A stretch of DNA of 64,000 nt from Streptomyces rubradiris (GTDB lineage Bacteria > Actinomycetota > Actinomycetes > Streptomycetales > Streptomycetaceae): positions 124,001 through 188,000 of the forward strand of contig NZ_BNEA01000015.1 in assembly GCF_016860525.1 (NCBI RefSeq). Direction: 5' to 3'. Made by a program: the position numbers and the translations under genes. This document shows positions 1-8,516 of the stretch, piece after piece (position 1 is the stretch's first letter; every line of letters starts with the position of its first letter). The notes under the pieces were generated by a model. It was not told where the DNA came from and did not search any database. It saw only the letters and a list, made by a program, of their open reading frames with translations.

Positions 1-2
1 AG

Positions 3-323
3 GGCCTGATGAGCTGCAGCGGAGGGAACGCCGCCTTCGCCGAGCTCGACAACGACAGCAAGGGCTGGAAGGTCACCCCGGTCAGCCGGACGACCAGCTT
101 CAACTGGCGGCTGACGGCACGGCACGCCACCAGCACCTGGCAGTACTACGCGGGCGGCCGGAAGATCGCGGAGTTCAACGACGGCGGCGCCCGGCCGGGC
201 GAGACCGTCACCCACCAGGTGAACTTCGGCAGTCTGACCGGCAAGCAGAAGGTACTGGCCGTGTGGAACATCGCCGACACCGCCAACGCCTTCTACGCCT
301 GCGTGGACGTGAACGTGAGCTGA
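3..323 (+). CDS. AA10 lytic polysaccharide monooxygenase (3' part only)
   Basis: This is the C-terminal 106 residues of a secreted copper-dependent chitin/cellulose-cleaving monooxygenase. The reading frame is open to the left edge, so the signal peptide and N-terminal copper-binding His lie outside the window. The segment aligns without gaps to the complete LPMO at 56628-57344: the shared blocks SCSGG, AELDNDSKGWK, TARHAT (the His of this block is the likely second copper ligand), WQY, KIAEF, KVLAVWN and ADTANAFY are all present. Unlike that paralogue it stops right after CVDVNVS and has no carbohydrate-binding module. A hairpin follows 13 bp after the stop. The internal ATG at 9 aligns with an Arg of the paralogue and is not a start. 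Family assignment is secure; substrate is not. Confidence 0.9.
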   Translation, partial: GLMSCSGGNAAFAELDNDSKGWKVTPVSRTTSFNWRLTARHATSTWQYYAGGRKIAEFNDGGARPGETVTHQVNFGSLTGKQKVLAVWNIADTANAFYACVDVNVS

Positions 324-336
324 CGGGTGTGTGATG

Positions 337-375
337 CCGGTGCCCCTCGGATGATCGTTCCGCCGGGGGCACCGG
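337..375. terminator. Hairpin after the LPMO gene
   Basis: A perfect 10-bp stem (CCGGTGCCCC at 337-346 with GGGGCACCGG at 366-375) around a 19-nt loop lies just after the stop at 323. There is no U tract, as is usual for Streptomyces terminators. Confidence 0.65.
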
Positions 376-462
376 GGCCGGGTCTCCTCGGGGAAGGACG
401 ACCGGGGACCGCGCCCCGTCCGGGAACCGCGGGCGAGGCGGGCGAACCGCGATCGGACCGCC

Positions 463-588
463 GGTCGGCCCGGGCCCTGACCGATCGGGCCTGGGCCGAC
501 CGGGCCGAGCGGCGCGGCGGTCCAGCAGCACGGCCGGGCCAACGGTGCGGGAGATCCAGCAGCGCGGCAGGACCAGCGGTGCGGCCGG
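463..588. repeat. Palindrome and 34-bp imperfect tandem repeat in a non-coding gap
   Basis: The stretch 376-695 has no convincing gene. It contains an inverted repeat, GGTCGGCCC at 463-471 with GGGCCGACC at 493-501. Next come two imperfect 34-bp direct copies at 521-554 and 555-588, both beginning TCCAGCAGC and sharing a GCGGTGCGG-like end. The function is unknown; the repeats sit about 110 bp upstream of the next gene. Confidence 0.45.
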
Positions 589-695
589 GAGGGTGGTCAC
601 GAGGGCGCTGCCGTCACGGCCGCCCGCCCGGCCCCCACCTGCCCTCCCCCACCAGGGGGCCCAACCATCCGCTCGCCACATCGAGATGAGGTCCC

Positions 696-1484
696 GTGAA
701 CAACAGACAACACACCACCGCCCGCGCGGTCGCCGCGACGCTGCTCACCACCGGCGTCGCCACCGGCGTCGCCGCCGCCCCGGCAGCCGCCGCCCCCGCC
801 GCCACCCGGACGGAGGCCCGCGTCGGCGCCGACTGGGCGACTCGGTCGATCGTCTTCACCGCCGCCCCCGAACAGGCCAACGACCTCCATGTGTTCCCCA
901 TGGAGGTCGGCGCCGGGGTCCGGCAGGTCGGCTTCCGCGACGCGGTCCCGCTCGAACCCGGCGACCACTGCGCGTACCTCGCCCCCGGGGACCGCACCTT
1001 CGTCGTCTGCGAACTGCCCACCGGCAGCTCCCGGCCGGACAGGATCGACATCTTCCTCGGCGACCGCGACGACACGATCGTCACCAGCGACCCCGCGGTC
1101 GGCACCGTCCGCGGCGGGCCCGGGGACGACACACTGCACGCCCACACCGCGCACACGGTACGGGGTGACGCGGGGGACGACATGGTCATGGGACGCGCGG
1201 TCCTGGACGGCGGCGACGGCATGGACCACCTGATGGGCGACGACGGCGACCAGCGGCTGTGGGGTGGCCGGGGCAACGACATGATCGAGGCGTACGGCGG
1301 TGCGGACACCGTGTACGCCGGCCCGGGCGACGACCACGCCATGGGCGGGGACGGCGGTGACATCGTCCTCGGCGGCCCCGGCGACGACACACTGTCCGGC
1401 GAGGGCGGCGACGACCTGGTCAGCGGCGGTCCCGGGAAGGACACCGTGGACGGCGGCCCGGGCCGTGACGTCGTCCTCCGGTAG
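696..1484 (+). CDS. Exported protein with RTX-like Ca-binding nonapeptide repeats
   Basis: A 262-aa protein with an N-terminal Sec signal (basic MNNRQHTTAR, hydrophobic stretch, Ala-rich cleavage region ending near residue 33). Residues of roughly 35-135 form an unrecognised domain containing two Cys. Residues from about 138 to the end carry at least seven GGxGxDxx-type units (for example GGPGDDTL, GGRGNDMI, GGPGKDTV), the calcium-binding parallel beta-roll signature of haemolysin-type repeats. In Gram-negatives such repeats usually go with type I secretion. Here the classical signal peptide argues for Sec export. The GTG at 696 is preceded by GATGAGG. No protease or lipase catalytic motif is visible, so it is probably a structural or adhesive surface protein, but that is inference. 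Confidence 0.8.
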   Translation: MNNRQHTTARAVAATLLTTGVATGVAAAPAAAAPAATRTEARVGADWATRSIVFTAAPEQANDLHVFPMEVGAGVRQVGFRDAVPLEPGDHCAYLAPGDRTFVVCELPTGSSRPDRIDIFLGDRDDTIVTSDPAVGTVRGGPGDDTLHAHTAHTVRGDAGDDMVMGRAVLDGGDGMDHLMGDDGDQRLWGGRGNDMIEAYGGADTVYAGPGDDHAMGGDGGDIVLGGPGDDTLSGEGGDDLVSGGPGKDTVDGGPGRDVVLR

Positions 1485-1830
1485 GAGCACCCGCCCCCTC
1501 GCCCGCGTACGCGTCCACACGGATGACGACGCCGGCGAGCGGGAAGGTCACGTCGCTCCCCTGCGCGGCTTCCTGACGCACACCCGCGCCATGCGGGACA
1601 CAGGGTCGGCTTCACCGTTATGGGGACGGGGTGGTGGGTGACGCCCGACGCTGGCCCTCGCGGCGGTGACCTGCGCAAGCGATCAGGCAAAACCCCCGTC
1701 GCGCCTGAACGGGTGACACATCTCCTGACGCGTCGGGTTGCGGGACTGACGGACTGTCGGTTGCCTCGTGAGCGGAACACAGGAGAGGCACCGCTCGGAC
1801 AGGCCGGGCACTGTCCGTTGGAGGATTCGC
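1485..1830. other. Intergenic region, no gene seen
   Basis: These 346 bp contain no reading frame with convincing coding character. The last part must carry the promoter and leader of the gene at 1831. The only clear signal is the ribosome binding site TTGGAGGA just upstream of that ATG. Confidence 0.5.
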
Positions 1831-2319
1831 ATGCGTTACACACACATGGGTGCAAGTATCGTCCTGGCGCTCGGTGCCCTGGGACTGCAGGTTCCGGCCG
1901 CTGCCGCCGCCGATGACTCGGACATCCGTATCGATCCATGGAATGCAGCCCCGGGTTCCACGGTCACGGTCAGTACGAGCGCCTGCGACCCCGACGCGGA
2001 CTACGGCAAGGGCACCTCGGAGGCGGGAGGGGATTTCCACCTGTTCGAAGGTGATGAGGAGGGCGTGCTCACCGGTGAGTTCCAGGTCCCGGAAGGCACC
2101 GAGCCGGGCAGTGACACCATCACCCTGAAGTGCCCACCGCTGACCAAGGTCACGGGGACCTACCAGATCACCGGCCGCTCACCCGAGGGCTCGGTCGACG
2201 CAGGTTTCGGACCGGCCGACGACTCGGGCACGGGTCTCGCCCTCGGTGGCGGACTGCTCCTCACGGCCGCCGCCGGTGCGGTCTGGTTGTACCGCCGCCC
2301 GCACACCGACCGAACCTGA
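1831..2319 (+). CDS. Exported, C-terminally membrane-anchored protein next to a sortase
   Basis: A 162-aa protein starting at ATG 1831 (TTGGAGGA 7 bp upstream); an upstream in-frame ATG at 1768 lacks a ribosome site and would spoil the signal peptide. Residues 1-27 form a Sec signal (MRYTHMGASIVLALGAL... AAAAA). The middle, rich in Asp/Gly/Thr with two Cys, looks like an Ig-like beta domain. Residues near 135-152 are a hydrophobic segment followed by a short basic tail (WLYRRPHTDRT). This is the architecture of cell-wall anchored proteins, and the next gene, 38 bp downstream, is a sortase. I do not see a canonical LPxTG, so covalent anchoring is uncertain. The two genes form one likely operon. 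Confidence 0.75.
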   Translation: MRYTHMGASIVLALGALGLQVPAAAAADDSDIRIDPWNAAPGSTVTVSTSACDPDADYGKGTSEAGGDFHLFEGDEEGVLTGEFQVPEGTEPGSDTITLKCPPLTKVTGTYQITGRSPEGSVDAGFGPADDSGTGLALGGGLLLTAAAGAVWLYRRPHTDRT

Positions 2320-2357
2320 CGACACCGCATCCGCCGTGAAGAGAAGGACCCACCGCG

Positions 2358-3008
2358 ATGCCGGCCGGACACCAGACCCGCCCTTCCCGGGGCCCGCTCC
2401 TTCCCGCTGTGGTCCCCCTGGGCTGGGCGATGGCGGCGGGTGCCGTGCTGCTGATCAGCGGGGCACATGACGAGGAGCCACCGCGGCCCACGGCCGGCCG
2501 TGCCTTCTCCGCCTCCGCGGACCCCGCTCCGCCGACGGTCCGTCCGCTGCCCCCCGCGGACCCGGTCCGGCTCCGGATCGCCGCCATCGGCGTGAACGCC
2601 CCGATGACACGAGTGGGCCTCGACGCGGCAGGGGCGCTACGGACTCCCCCGCCCGGCGAACCCGGCCTCGCCGGCTGGTACGGCGACGGCATCGCTCCCG
2701 GCTCGGCGGGCACCGCCGTCGTCACCGGGCATGTGGACACACCCGCCGGCGAACCCGGTGTCTTCTACGACCTCGGCGCCCTGACCGAGGGCGCCACCAT
2801 CGAGATCAGCAGGGCGGACCAGAGGATGGCGGTGTTCACCGTCCGCGCCGTCGAGCTCTACGACAGGAAGCAGTTCCCCAGCAAGAAGGTCTACGGCGGT
2901 TCCGGCCGGCCCGAACTCCGGCTGATCACGTGCGGCGGCGGCTACTCCAAGGGGACCGGCTACCTGGGCAACGTAGTGGTCTACGCGACGCTGACCGCGG
3001 TGAGGTAG
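2358..3008 (+). CDS. Class F sortase
   Basis: A 216-aa membrane-anchored cysteine transpeptidase, probably of the actinobacterial class F group. One hydrophobic segment (about residues 14-34) anchors it at the membrane, followed by a Pro-rich linker and a sortase domain from about residue 70. The catalytic His is in VVTGHVDTP and the catalytic Cys in LRLITCGGGY; the closing strand TGYLGNVVVYATL is typical of class F. The ATG at 2358 follows GAGAAGGA. It lies directly downstream of a small exported protein with a C-terminal membrane segment, its most obvious candidate substrate or partner. I could not assign the catalytic Arg with certainty. Confidence 0.9.
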   Translation: MPAGHQTRPSRGPLLPAVVPLGWAMAAGAVLLISGAHDEEPPRPTAGRAFSASADPAPPTVRPLPPADPVRLRIAAIGVNAPMTRVGLDAAGALRTPPPGEPGLAGWYGDGIAPGSAGTAVVTGHVDTPAGEPGVFYDLGALTEGATIEISRADQRMAVFTVRAVELYDRKQFPSKKVYGGSGRPELRLITCGGGYSKGTGYLGNVVVYATLTAVR

Positions 3009-3229
3009 GCGATCCGGCGTGGCGTCTCCGCCGGCGCACGCTCCCTGCGCATTCCTCCCCGTCGCCGATCGACCGAGTGCCCCGAGCCACGCGCGGCACC
3101 GCCCCGGTGCCCAGTGTCCGGATCCGTGGGATGCCTGTCCGTGCGGACATGGTGTCGCCCGGTCGCGCGGACAAGACTGAGGTCACGGCGCGAGCCCGCG
3201 CGTACGCCTGGCAGACATGGGGTGGAAAG

Positions 3230-3874
3230 ATGACTGACGAAACGCTGGTCGCCGGAGTCGGTGTGCCGGACACAAAACTTGCCCGGGAGGCGACCGAGCT
3301 GGTGCGGGACGAGACGAGCGAGCTGATCTACCACCACTCGCGCCGGGTCTACCTGTTCGGCGCCCTCCAGGGCCGTCGGCGCGGCCTCGGCTTCGACCCG
3401 GAACTCCTTTACATCGGCGCCATGTTCCACGACCTCGGCCTCGGCCGGCGCTTCCACGACAGTGGCCGGCGCTTCGAGGTCGACGGGGCGGAGGCGGCCC
3501 GCCGGTTCCTGCGGGAACACGACGTGCCCGAGGACGGCGTCCGCCGCGTGTGGACGGCGATCGCCCTGCACACCACGCCCGGCGTCCCGGAGTTCATGGA
3601 ACCCGAGGTCGCGCTGGTCACCGCCGGTGTGGAGTACGACGTACTGGGCATCGGCTACGGCGACATCGCCCCCGCCGACCGCGCGGCCGTGCTCGCCCTG
3701 CATCCCCGTCCCGACTTCAAGCGGCGAATCCTGGATGCCTTCACCCAAGGCATCCGCCCCAAGCCGGAGACGACCTTCGGCACCATCAAAGCCGATGTCC
3801 TGGAGCACTATGTGCCGGGGTTCGAGCGGGGCGACTTCGTGCGGGCGGTCCTCGACTCGCCGTGGCCGGAGTGA
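3230..3874 (+). CDS. HD-domain metal-dependent phosphohydrolase-like protein
   Basis: A 214-aa cytoplasmic protein. It shows the H...HD...H pattern of HD-domain proteins: YHHSRR near residue 30, MFHDLGLG near residue 66, and ALHTTPG near residue 115. These residues bind one or two metals in phosphohydrolases of this superfamily; the true substrate is unknown. The ATG at 3230 (GGTGGAAAG upstream) gives the family-typical N-terminus; the frame stays open upstream but without a better start. Its stop overlaps the GTG of the next gene (GTGA at 3871-3874), so the two are translationally coupled and the HD protein probably works with, or is controlled by, the GlxA-type regulator. Confidence 0.85.
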   Translation: MTDETLVAGVGVPDTKLAREATELVRDETSELIYHHSRRVYLFGALQGRRRGLGFDPELLYIGAMFHDLGLGRRFHDSGRRFEVDGAEAARRFLREHDVPEDGVRRVWTAIALHTTPGVPEFMEPEVALVTAGVEYDVLGIGYGDIAPADRAAVLALHPRPDFKRRILDAFTQGIRPKPETTFGTIKADVLEHYVPGFERGDFVRAVLDSPWPE

Positions 3875-4848
3875 GTGTCCAGCGGCCACGGCAGGTCGTG
3901 GTGATCCTGGCCTTCCCCGGCGTCCAGTTGCTGGACGTCGCCGGACCCGCCGAGGTCTTCACGACGGCGAACGCCTACGGGGCCCGGTACGACGTGCGGG
4001 TCGTCTCCGCCGCTCCCGGACCGGTGGCCACCTCCGCCCCCGTCCGGCTGGCCGCCGACACCGGCCGGCAGGACCTGCCGGAACAGCTGGGCACCCTGCT
4101 GGTGCCGGGGCGGCGGGAGTGGCGCGAGGCCGTCGGCGACCCGGCCCTGGTGGCCATGACGAAGGACCTGGCCGGCCGTGCCCGCCGCGTGGCCTCGGTG
4201 TGCGCCGGCGCGTTCATGCTCGCTGAGGCGGGCCTGCTCGACGGACGGCGGGCCGCCACCCACTGGCGCCTGGCCCCCGAGCTGGCGCTGTGCTACCCGA
4301 GTGTCACCGTGGAGAGGGACGCCCTGTTCGTCCGCGACGGTCATGTGATCACCTCGGCCGGAGTGACGGCGGGCATCGACCTCTCCCTCGCCCTGGTCGA
4401 GCAGGACCACGGGCCCGGCGTGGCGCGGGAGGTCGCTCGGGAACTCGTGGTCTTCATGGCACGCCCGGGAGGGCAGTCGCAGTTCAGCGCGCGGCTGACC
4501 CTGCGGGAGTCCACGCATCCCGTCGTCCGGCAGGTCATGGACCTCATCGGCGCGGATCCCGGCGCGGAGCACGACATGACCGCCCTGGCGCGTGGCGCCG
4601 GGGTGAGCGTACGCCACCTCAACCGGCTCTTCCGGACGCACGTCGGGACGACGGTCGGGCGCTATACGGAGGCGATTCGCCTCGAAGCGGCACAGGCTCT
4701 GCTGGAGTCGGGCACCGAGCCCGTGGACGCCGTCGCGGCACGCGCCGGTTTCGGCTCCGCCGAGGCGATGCGGCGGACCTTCCAGAACGCACTGGGCATC
4801 TCACCGACCGTCTACCGGGCCCGCTTCCGCACGACGGCCCCCGGATGA
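3871..4848 (+). CDS. GlxA-family transcriptional regulator (DJ-1/PfpI + AraC HTH)
   Basis: A 325-aa regulator. Residues of roughly 8-175 form a class I glutamine-amidotransferase-like DJ-1/PfpI domain, with a nucleophile-elbow Cys in SVCAGAFMLAEAGLL. Residues of roughly 210-320 form two AraC-type helix-turn-helix motifs, ending in the signature AGFGSAEAMRRTFQNALGISPTVYR. In this family the N-terminal domain senses a small ligand and the C-terminal domain binds DNA. The GTG at 3871 overlaps the stop of the HD-domain gene by four bases, which decides the start. The longer upstream frame is the antisense/shift shadow of the HD gene. The target genes are unknown. Confidence 0.9.
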   Translation: MSVQRPRQVVVILAFPGVQLLDVAGPAEVFTTANAYGARYDVRVVSAAPGPVATSAPVRLAADTGRQDLPEQLGTLLVPGRREWREAVGDPALVAMTKDLAGRARRVASVCAGAFMLAEAGLLDGRRAATHWRLAPELALCYPSVTVERDALFVRDGHVITSAGVTAGIDLSLALVEQDHGPGVAREVARELVVFMARPGGQSQFSARLTLRESTHPVVRQVMDLIGADPGAEHDMTALARGAGVSVRHLNRLFRTHVGTTVGRYTEAIRLEAAQALLESGTEPVDAVAARAGFGSAEAMRRTFQNALGISPTVYRARFRTTAPG

Positions 4849-5252
4849 GCCCCGCGCACCCGGGCAAGACCGACAGCACCGTCCGAACGGAGCACGGGCC
4901 GAACCCGGGTATGCCATGGCCAACGCCTTCGACGTGATCCGGCACTCCCGTACGGCTCTCCGCATACCCCGGTGCCGGGCACGCGTTCCTCACCTTGCCC
5001 GGCGTGGAACCACAGGCCGGGTCCGCCCGGGCCGAGATTCTCCAGTTCCTCCGCACGGCCCCGGTGGGGACGAGCCCGCCCCTCGGTGGCGTCGACTCCG
5101 GATCACGCAGGCGGAGTAGCCGCCGGTGTGCTGGTCCGCCCGTGGCCGCGGAGGTGCTCCGCGGCTTCCCGGTGTGCGTGACGGCCGTACCCGACAAAGG
5201 CGGTGCGGAGAATGTCGGGTGGCCGGGGCCCGTGCCGCCGCACGATGGGGGC
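4849..5252. other. Intergenic region, no gene seen
   Basis: About 400 bp between the regulator and the dioxygenase gene. All reading frames here look like random high-GC frames; no hairpin, RNA gene or repeat was recognised. Confidence 0.4.
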
Positions 5253-6065
5253 ATGGATGACACGACCTTGGTATCCCGCTTCCTCCGCGACGGCTTCGTC
5301 AAGCTGGAGGGTGCGGTCGCGCCGCGCGTGGCCGCGGACTGCGCGCGGCTGCTGTGGCGGGAGACGGGCTGCGACCCGGACGACCCGGCGACGTGGACGC
5401 GGCCCGTGCACTGGGTGGCCGGCATGGCACAGGGCCCGTTCGCCGCCGCACCCAACTCCCCCGCCCTGCACCGCGCGTACGACCTGCTCGTCGGCGCGGG
5501 GCGCTGGGAGCCGCGCTACTCACTGGGTACGTTCCCGCTGCGCTTCCCGCACGAGGAGGAGCCCGACGACGCGGGCTGGCACATCGAGGGGAGCTATCTG
5601 CCGGAGGGTGAGAAGTGGTACTTCACCGATCTGCGTTCCCGGGGCCGGGCGCTGCTGATGCTGTTTCTGTTCAGCGAGGTCGGCGCGGAGGACGCCCCGA
5701 CCCGGATCCGGGTCGGCTCACACCTCGACGTGCCGAAGGTGCTGGAGAAGTACGGGGAAGAGGGGGCGAGCGGGCTGGCTCTCGCCCCCGAACTGGTGGC
5801 GGTGTCCGAACACCGGCCGCTGGCCCTTGCCACCGGGTCCCCGGGTGACGTCTTCCTGTGCCACCCGTTCCTGGTGCACGCGGCGCAACCGCACCATGGG
5901 GTGCGGCCGCGCTTCATGGCCCAGCCGCCGCTGATGCCGGCCGCGCCGTACGAACTGGAGCGGGCCGACGGCGCGTACTCGCCCGTGGAGATCGCGATCC
6001 GCCGGGGCCTGGGGCATGCCACCCCGGGCCCGGACGGGGACGGCACCGGCCGCGGCGCCGAGTAG
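5253..6065 (+). CDS. Phytanoyl-CoA dioxygenase (PhyH)-like Fe(II)/2-oxoglutarate oxygenase
   Basis: A 270-aa protein related to PhyH-type non-haem iron oxygenases. The expected iron facial triad is visible as His110 and Glu112 in GWHIEGS and His209 in FLVHAAQPHH, with an Arg about ten residues later (RPRFMAQPP) to hold 2-oxoglutarate. The first motif is HxE instead of the usual HxD, a tolerated but less common variant. The start at 5253 was chosen because translation beginning MDDTTLVSRFLRDGFVKLEG matches the usual N-terminal helix of the family; there is no strong ribosome site, so the message may be nearly leaderless. The substrate cannot be read from the sequence. Confidence 0.8.
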   Translation: MDDTTLVSRFLRDGFVKLEGAVAPRVAADCARLLWRETGCDPDDPATWTRPVHWVAGMAQGPFAAAPNSPALHRAYDLLVGAGRWEPRYSLGTFPLRFPHEEEPDDAGWHIEGSYLPEGEKWYFTDLRSRGRALLMLFLFSEVGAEDAPTRIRVGSHLDVPKVLEKYGEEGASGLALAPELVAVSEHRPLALATGSPGDVFLCHPFLVHAAQPHHGVRPRFMAQPPLMPAAPYELERADGAYSPVEIAIRRGLGHATPGPDGDGTGRGAE

Positions 6066-6247
6066 CCGGCCTCCATGACAACATGCTGGACAAGATCACG
6101 TGAAGGACCGGGCGAACCCGGTTCCGAAGGGCCGGGACGAGCCACCCAGCAGGTCACGTCAGCTCCCGGACCACCAGCGGCCGAAGGGGAGGAGCTCCGC
6201 CCGCGTCGGGTGCCCGCGTGGTGGACGTCGGAGGAAGGAGAGCGGGC

Positions 6248-7114
6248 ATGCTGGAGCGGCTGAATCAGGCTCTGGAGCACATCGAACGGCATCTCGACCG
6301 CGAGATCGCGGTGGAGGAGGTGGCACGCGTCGCCGGCACCTCGGAGTACCACCTGCGCCGGCTCTTCTCCGCGCTCGCGGGCATACCGCTGTCGGAGTAC
6401 ATCCGGCGCCGTCGGCTCACTCTCGCGGCGGCCGAAGTCCTCGCGGCTCGTGAGACGTTGCTGACGATCGCGGTGCGCTACGGCTACGGCTCCGGGGAGG
6501 CGTTCGCGCGGGCGTTCCGCGCCATGCACGGCATCGGGCCGGGCGAGGCTCGCCGTACCGGCGCCGCGCTCAGTTCCCAGTCCAGGATGGCCTTCCGCCT
6601 CACCATCGAGGGGAGAAGCAGTATGCGTTACCGCGTCGTGGACAAGGCGGACTTCAGTATCGTCGGGCTCAAGGCCCGGGTACCGCTGGTGCATGCCGGG
6701 CCGAACCGGGCGATCGAGGATTTCGTCCGGGGAATCGCCCCGCAGACCCTGACGCTCCTGGAGGGGCTGTCGGACGGGGAGCCGCACGGCATCCTCGCGG
6801 TCTGTGACGACCTGGACCCCAGCCGGGCCGAGAACACCGAACTCGACTACTACCACGGCGTGATCACCTCCGCCGCCGCGCCCGCGGGTACGACCACGCT
6901 GAACGTGCCGGCCGGCACCTGGGCCGTCTTCGCGGCCTCCGGTCCGGTGCCACGAGCCATCCAGGAGCTGTGGCGGGACGTGTTCACCGAGTGGTTCCCG
7001 TCGAACCCGTACCGTGGCCGCCCCGGCCCGGAGATCCTGCGCGTCCGCCTGTCGCCGGGGAAGACCGAGGCCGACGCCGAACTGTGGCTCCCCGTGGAAC
7101 CCGAGCACGGCTGA
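6248..7114 (+). CDS. AraC-type regulator with C-terminal GyrI-like effector domain
   Basis: A 288-aa regulator with the DNA-binding domain first. Residues of roughly 8-105 are a double AraC helix-turn-helix (VARVAGTSEYHLRRLFSALAG ... YGYGSGEAFARAFRAMHGIGP). Residues of roughly 125-285 are a GyrI/SbmC-like small-molecule-binding domain, beginning near MRYRVVDKADFSIVGLKA and containing PAGTWAVF and the WFPSNPYRGRPGPEI block. This Rob/SoxS-plus-GyrI arrangement usually senses cationic drugs or aromatic compounds. GGAAGGAG sits 7 bp before ATG 6248. It converges on the methyltransferase pseudogene at 7152. No operator was identified. Confidence 0.9.
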   Translation: MLERLNQALEHIERHLDREIAVEEVARVAGTSEYHLRRLFSALAGIPLSEYIRRRRLTLAAAEVLAARETLLTIAVRYGYGSGEAFARAFRAMHGIGPGEARRTGAALSSQSRMAFRLTIEGRSSMRYRVVDKADFSIVGLKARVPLVHAGPNRAIEDFVRGIAPQTLTLLEGLSDGEPHGILAVCDDLDPSRAENTELDYYHGVITSAAAPAGTTTLNVPAGTWAVFAASGPVPRAIQELWRDVFTEWFPSNPYRGRPGPEILRVRLSPGKTEADAELWLPVEPEHG

Positions 7115-7151
7115 CCGAGGCGAGTACTTCTCGGCGGACCGCGTCCGGTCG

Positions 7152-7690
7152 TCAGCCGGGGCGCTTGGCCATGACGACCACACCCGGCCCGCTGTACTCC
7201 TCGGCGGGGAGCCGGAGTTCGGCGACCGGGCGCAGGCCGGCCCGCTCGATCAGGTCGACGAGTCGCTCCGGTTGCCACTTGTACGTCGTCCAACGAACGG
7301 GTACGCCCCCGTAGGCCTCGGTACGCACCGCGTCCTCGTCGCCGACGTGCGTCGCGGTGATGAAGTGCCCGCCCGGCTTCAACGCGCGTGCGAACAGGGC
7401 GAGTACCCGGGGAAGCACATCACGGGGGAGGTTGAACAGCGACCACCACCCGAGCACGCCGCCGAGGGAGGCTTCACCGAGGGCGAGGTCGGTGGCGGAG
7501 GCGACGCTGAAGCGGCACTGCGGATGGAGGCGGCGGCGAAGGCGTCGATCGACGCCTTGAGCCACGGATGGCGACGGATGTCGCCGACTCCCGTGGTCAC
7601 CACCATGTGGGCGTAGTTGTCGGCCACCCGGTCGTAGGACTCGCGTACCACGTCAAGGTCGGCCGGGTGGTCGGCAGGGTGTGTGCTCAT
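7152..7690 (-). pseudogene. Class I SAM-dependent methyltransferase, core deleted and frameshifted
   Basis: Two reading frames together make a broken methyltransferase. The first (from ATG 7690) gives MSTHPADH... DVVRESYDRVADNYAHMV ... LKASIDAFA and then runs into nonsense. The second resumes with RRLHPQCRFSVASATDLALGEA and continues through VLGWWSLFNLPRDVL and ALKPGGHFITATHVGD to the stop at 7152. The junction is near 7525-7540. Comparison with the usual family layout shows that about 40-45 residues between the two parts are missing, including the glycine-rich SAM-binding motif I, and the junction shifts the frame. The remaining flanks are well preserved, so the deletion seems recent. Confidence 0.85.
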
Positions 7691-7696
7691 CGGGCA

Positions 7697-7702
7697 ACTA
7701 TA
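7697..7702 (-). promoter_or_regulatory. -10 box of the methyltransferase pseudogene (leaderless)
   Basis: On the minus strand TATAGT ends 6 nt before the ATG at 7690, with no ribosome binding site between, so the transcript would begin at or next to the start codon. AGTTGCCC occurs twice around it. No convincing -35 box. Confidence 0.5.
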
Positions 7703-7914
7703 AGGATGGGCAACTGACTTGGTGTCGGGGAAGCAGCGGTCGCCAAGATGTCGGTCACAGTTCCGGTGCCTCCGGCGGATGTGGCCGATCACGTGAATTC
7801 AGCCGAGATTCAACGATTCAAGGCAACTCTGTTGACCGTACGTAGTGTTGAACCGTCACATACTTGTCATGCACCTGCGGCTCACGGTGAGTCGCGGTCT
7901 CATGGAGGTGTGGG

Positions 7915-8367
7915 ATGCACCGAAGACTGTCCGTCGGCCTGGCCGCCTCGGCTCTCGCCGTGATCACCACCGTCGGCGGCGCCACCGCCGCCGACGCCGC
8001 TCCTGCCGACAAGTCCCAGGTCCTCGCGAGCTGGACCCAGACCAGCGCGTCGAGTCACAACCTCTGGGCGGCCGCCCGGGCCAATCAGGCCACCTGGTCC
8101 GCGTACGGGTTCGACTGGTCGACCGACTACTGTTCTTCCTCGCCGGACAACCCGTTCGGCTTCCCCTTCGCCACGTCCTGCGCCCGCCATGACTTCGGCT
8201 ACCGCAACTACAAGGCCGCCGGCACCTTCAGCGCCAACAAGTCGCGGCTCGACAGCGCCCTCTACGAGGACCTCAAGCGCGTCTGCGCCAACTACTCCGG
8301 TGCCACGAAGACCGCGTGCGACGGCACGGCATGGACCTACTACCAGGCGGTCAAGGCACTCGGCTGA
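7915..8367 (+). CDS. Secreted prokaryotic phospholipase A2
   Basis: A 150-aa secreted enzyme that hydrolyses the sn-2 ester of phospholipids. Residues 1-29 form a Sec signal (MHRRLSVGLAASALAV ... ADAA). The catalytic His-Asp pair is seen in SCARHDFGYRNYK, the signature of bacterial PLA2 as found in Streptomyces. Four Cys (DYCSS, TSCARHD, RVCANY, TACDG) can form the two expected disulfides, and the length is typical. GGAGGTGTGG precedes ATG 7915. The 220-bp upstream region is unusually AT-rich for the window and contains two GTTGA(A)CCGT copies, so a regulated promoter is plausible. A single-gene unit. Confidence 0.92.
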   Translation: MHRRLSVGLAASALAVITTVGGATAADAAPADKSQVLASWTQTSASSHNLWAAARANQATWSAYGFDWSTDYCSSSPDNPFGFPFATSCARHDFGYRNYKAAGTFSANKSRLDSALYEDLKRVCANYSGATKTACDGTAWTYYQAVKALG

Positions 8368-8516
8368 GCCCGGGCGGCGGCTGTGTACCAGGTGGGCGAA
8401 GCGGCGCCCGACGGCCGCCGCACGCACGGGGGTCGTCTCCCGGCACCGGGGAGGTCGAGCACACCTTCGGCCTTGCCCGTACAGCGCCGCCGCCTCACCC
8501 GGGACACAGCGCCCTG

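Noticed and set aside
597..1939. Long minus-strand frames opposite the Ca-binding-repeat gene
   Set aside because: They are antisense shadows of the GGxGxD repeats, with Pro/Arg-rich composition and no coherent domain.
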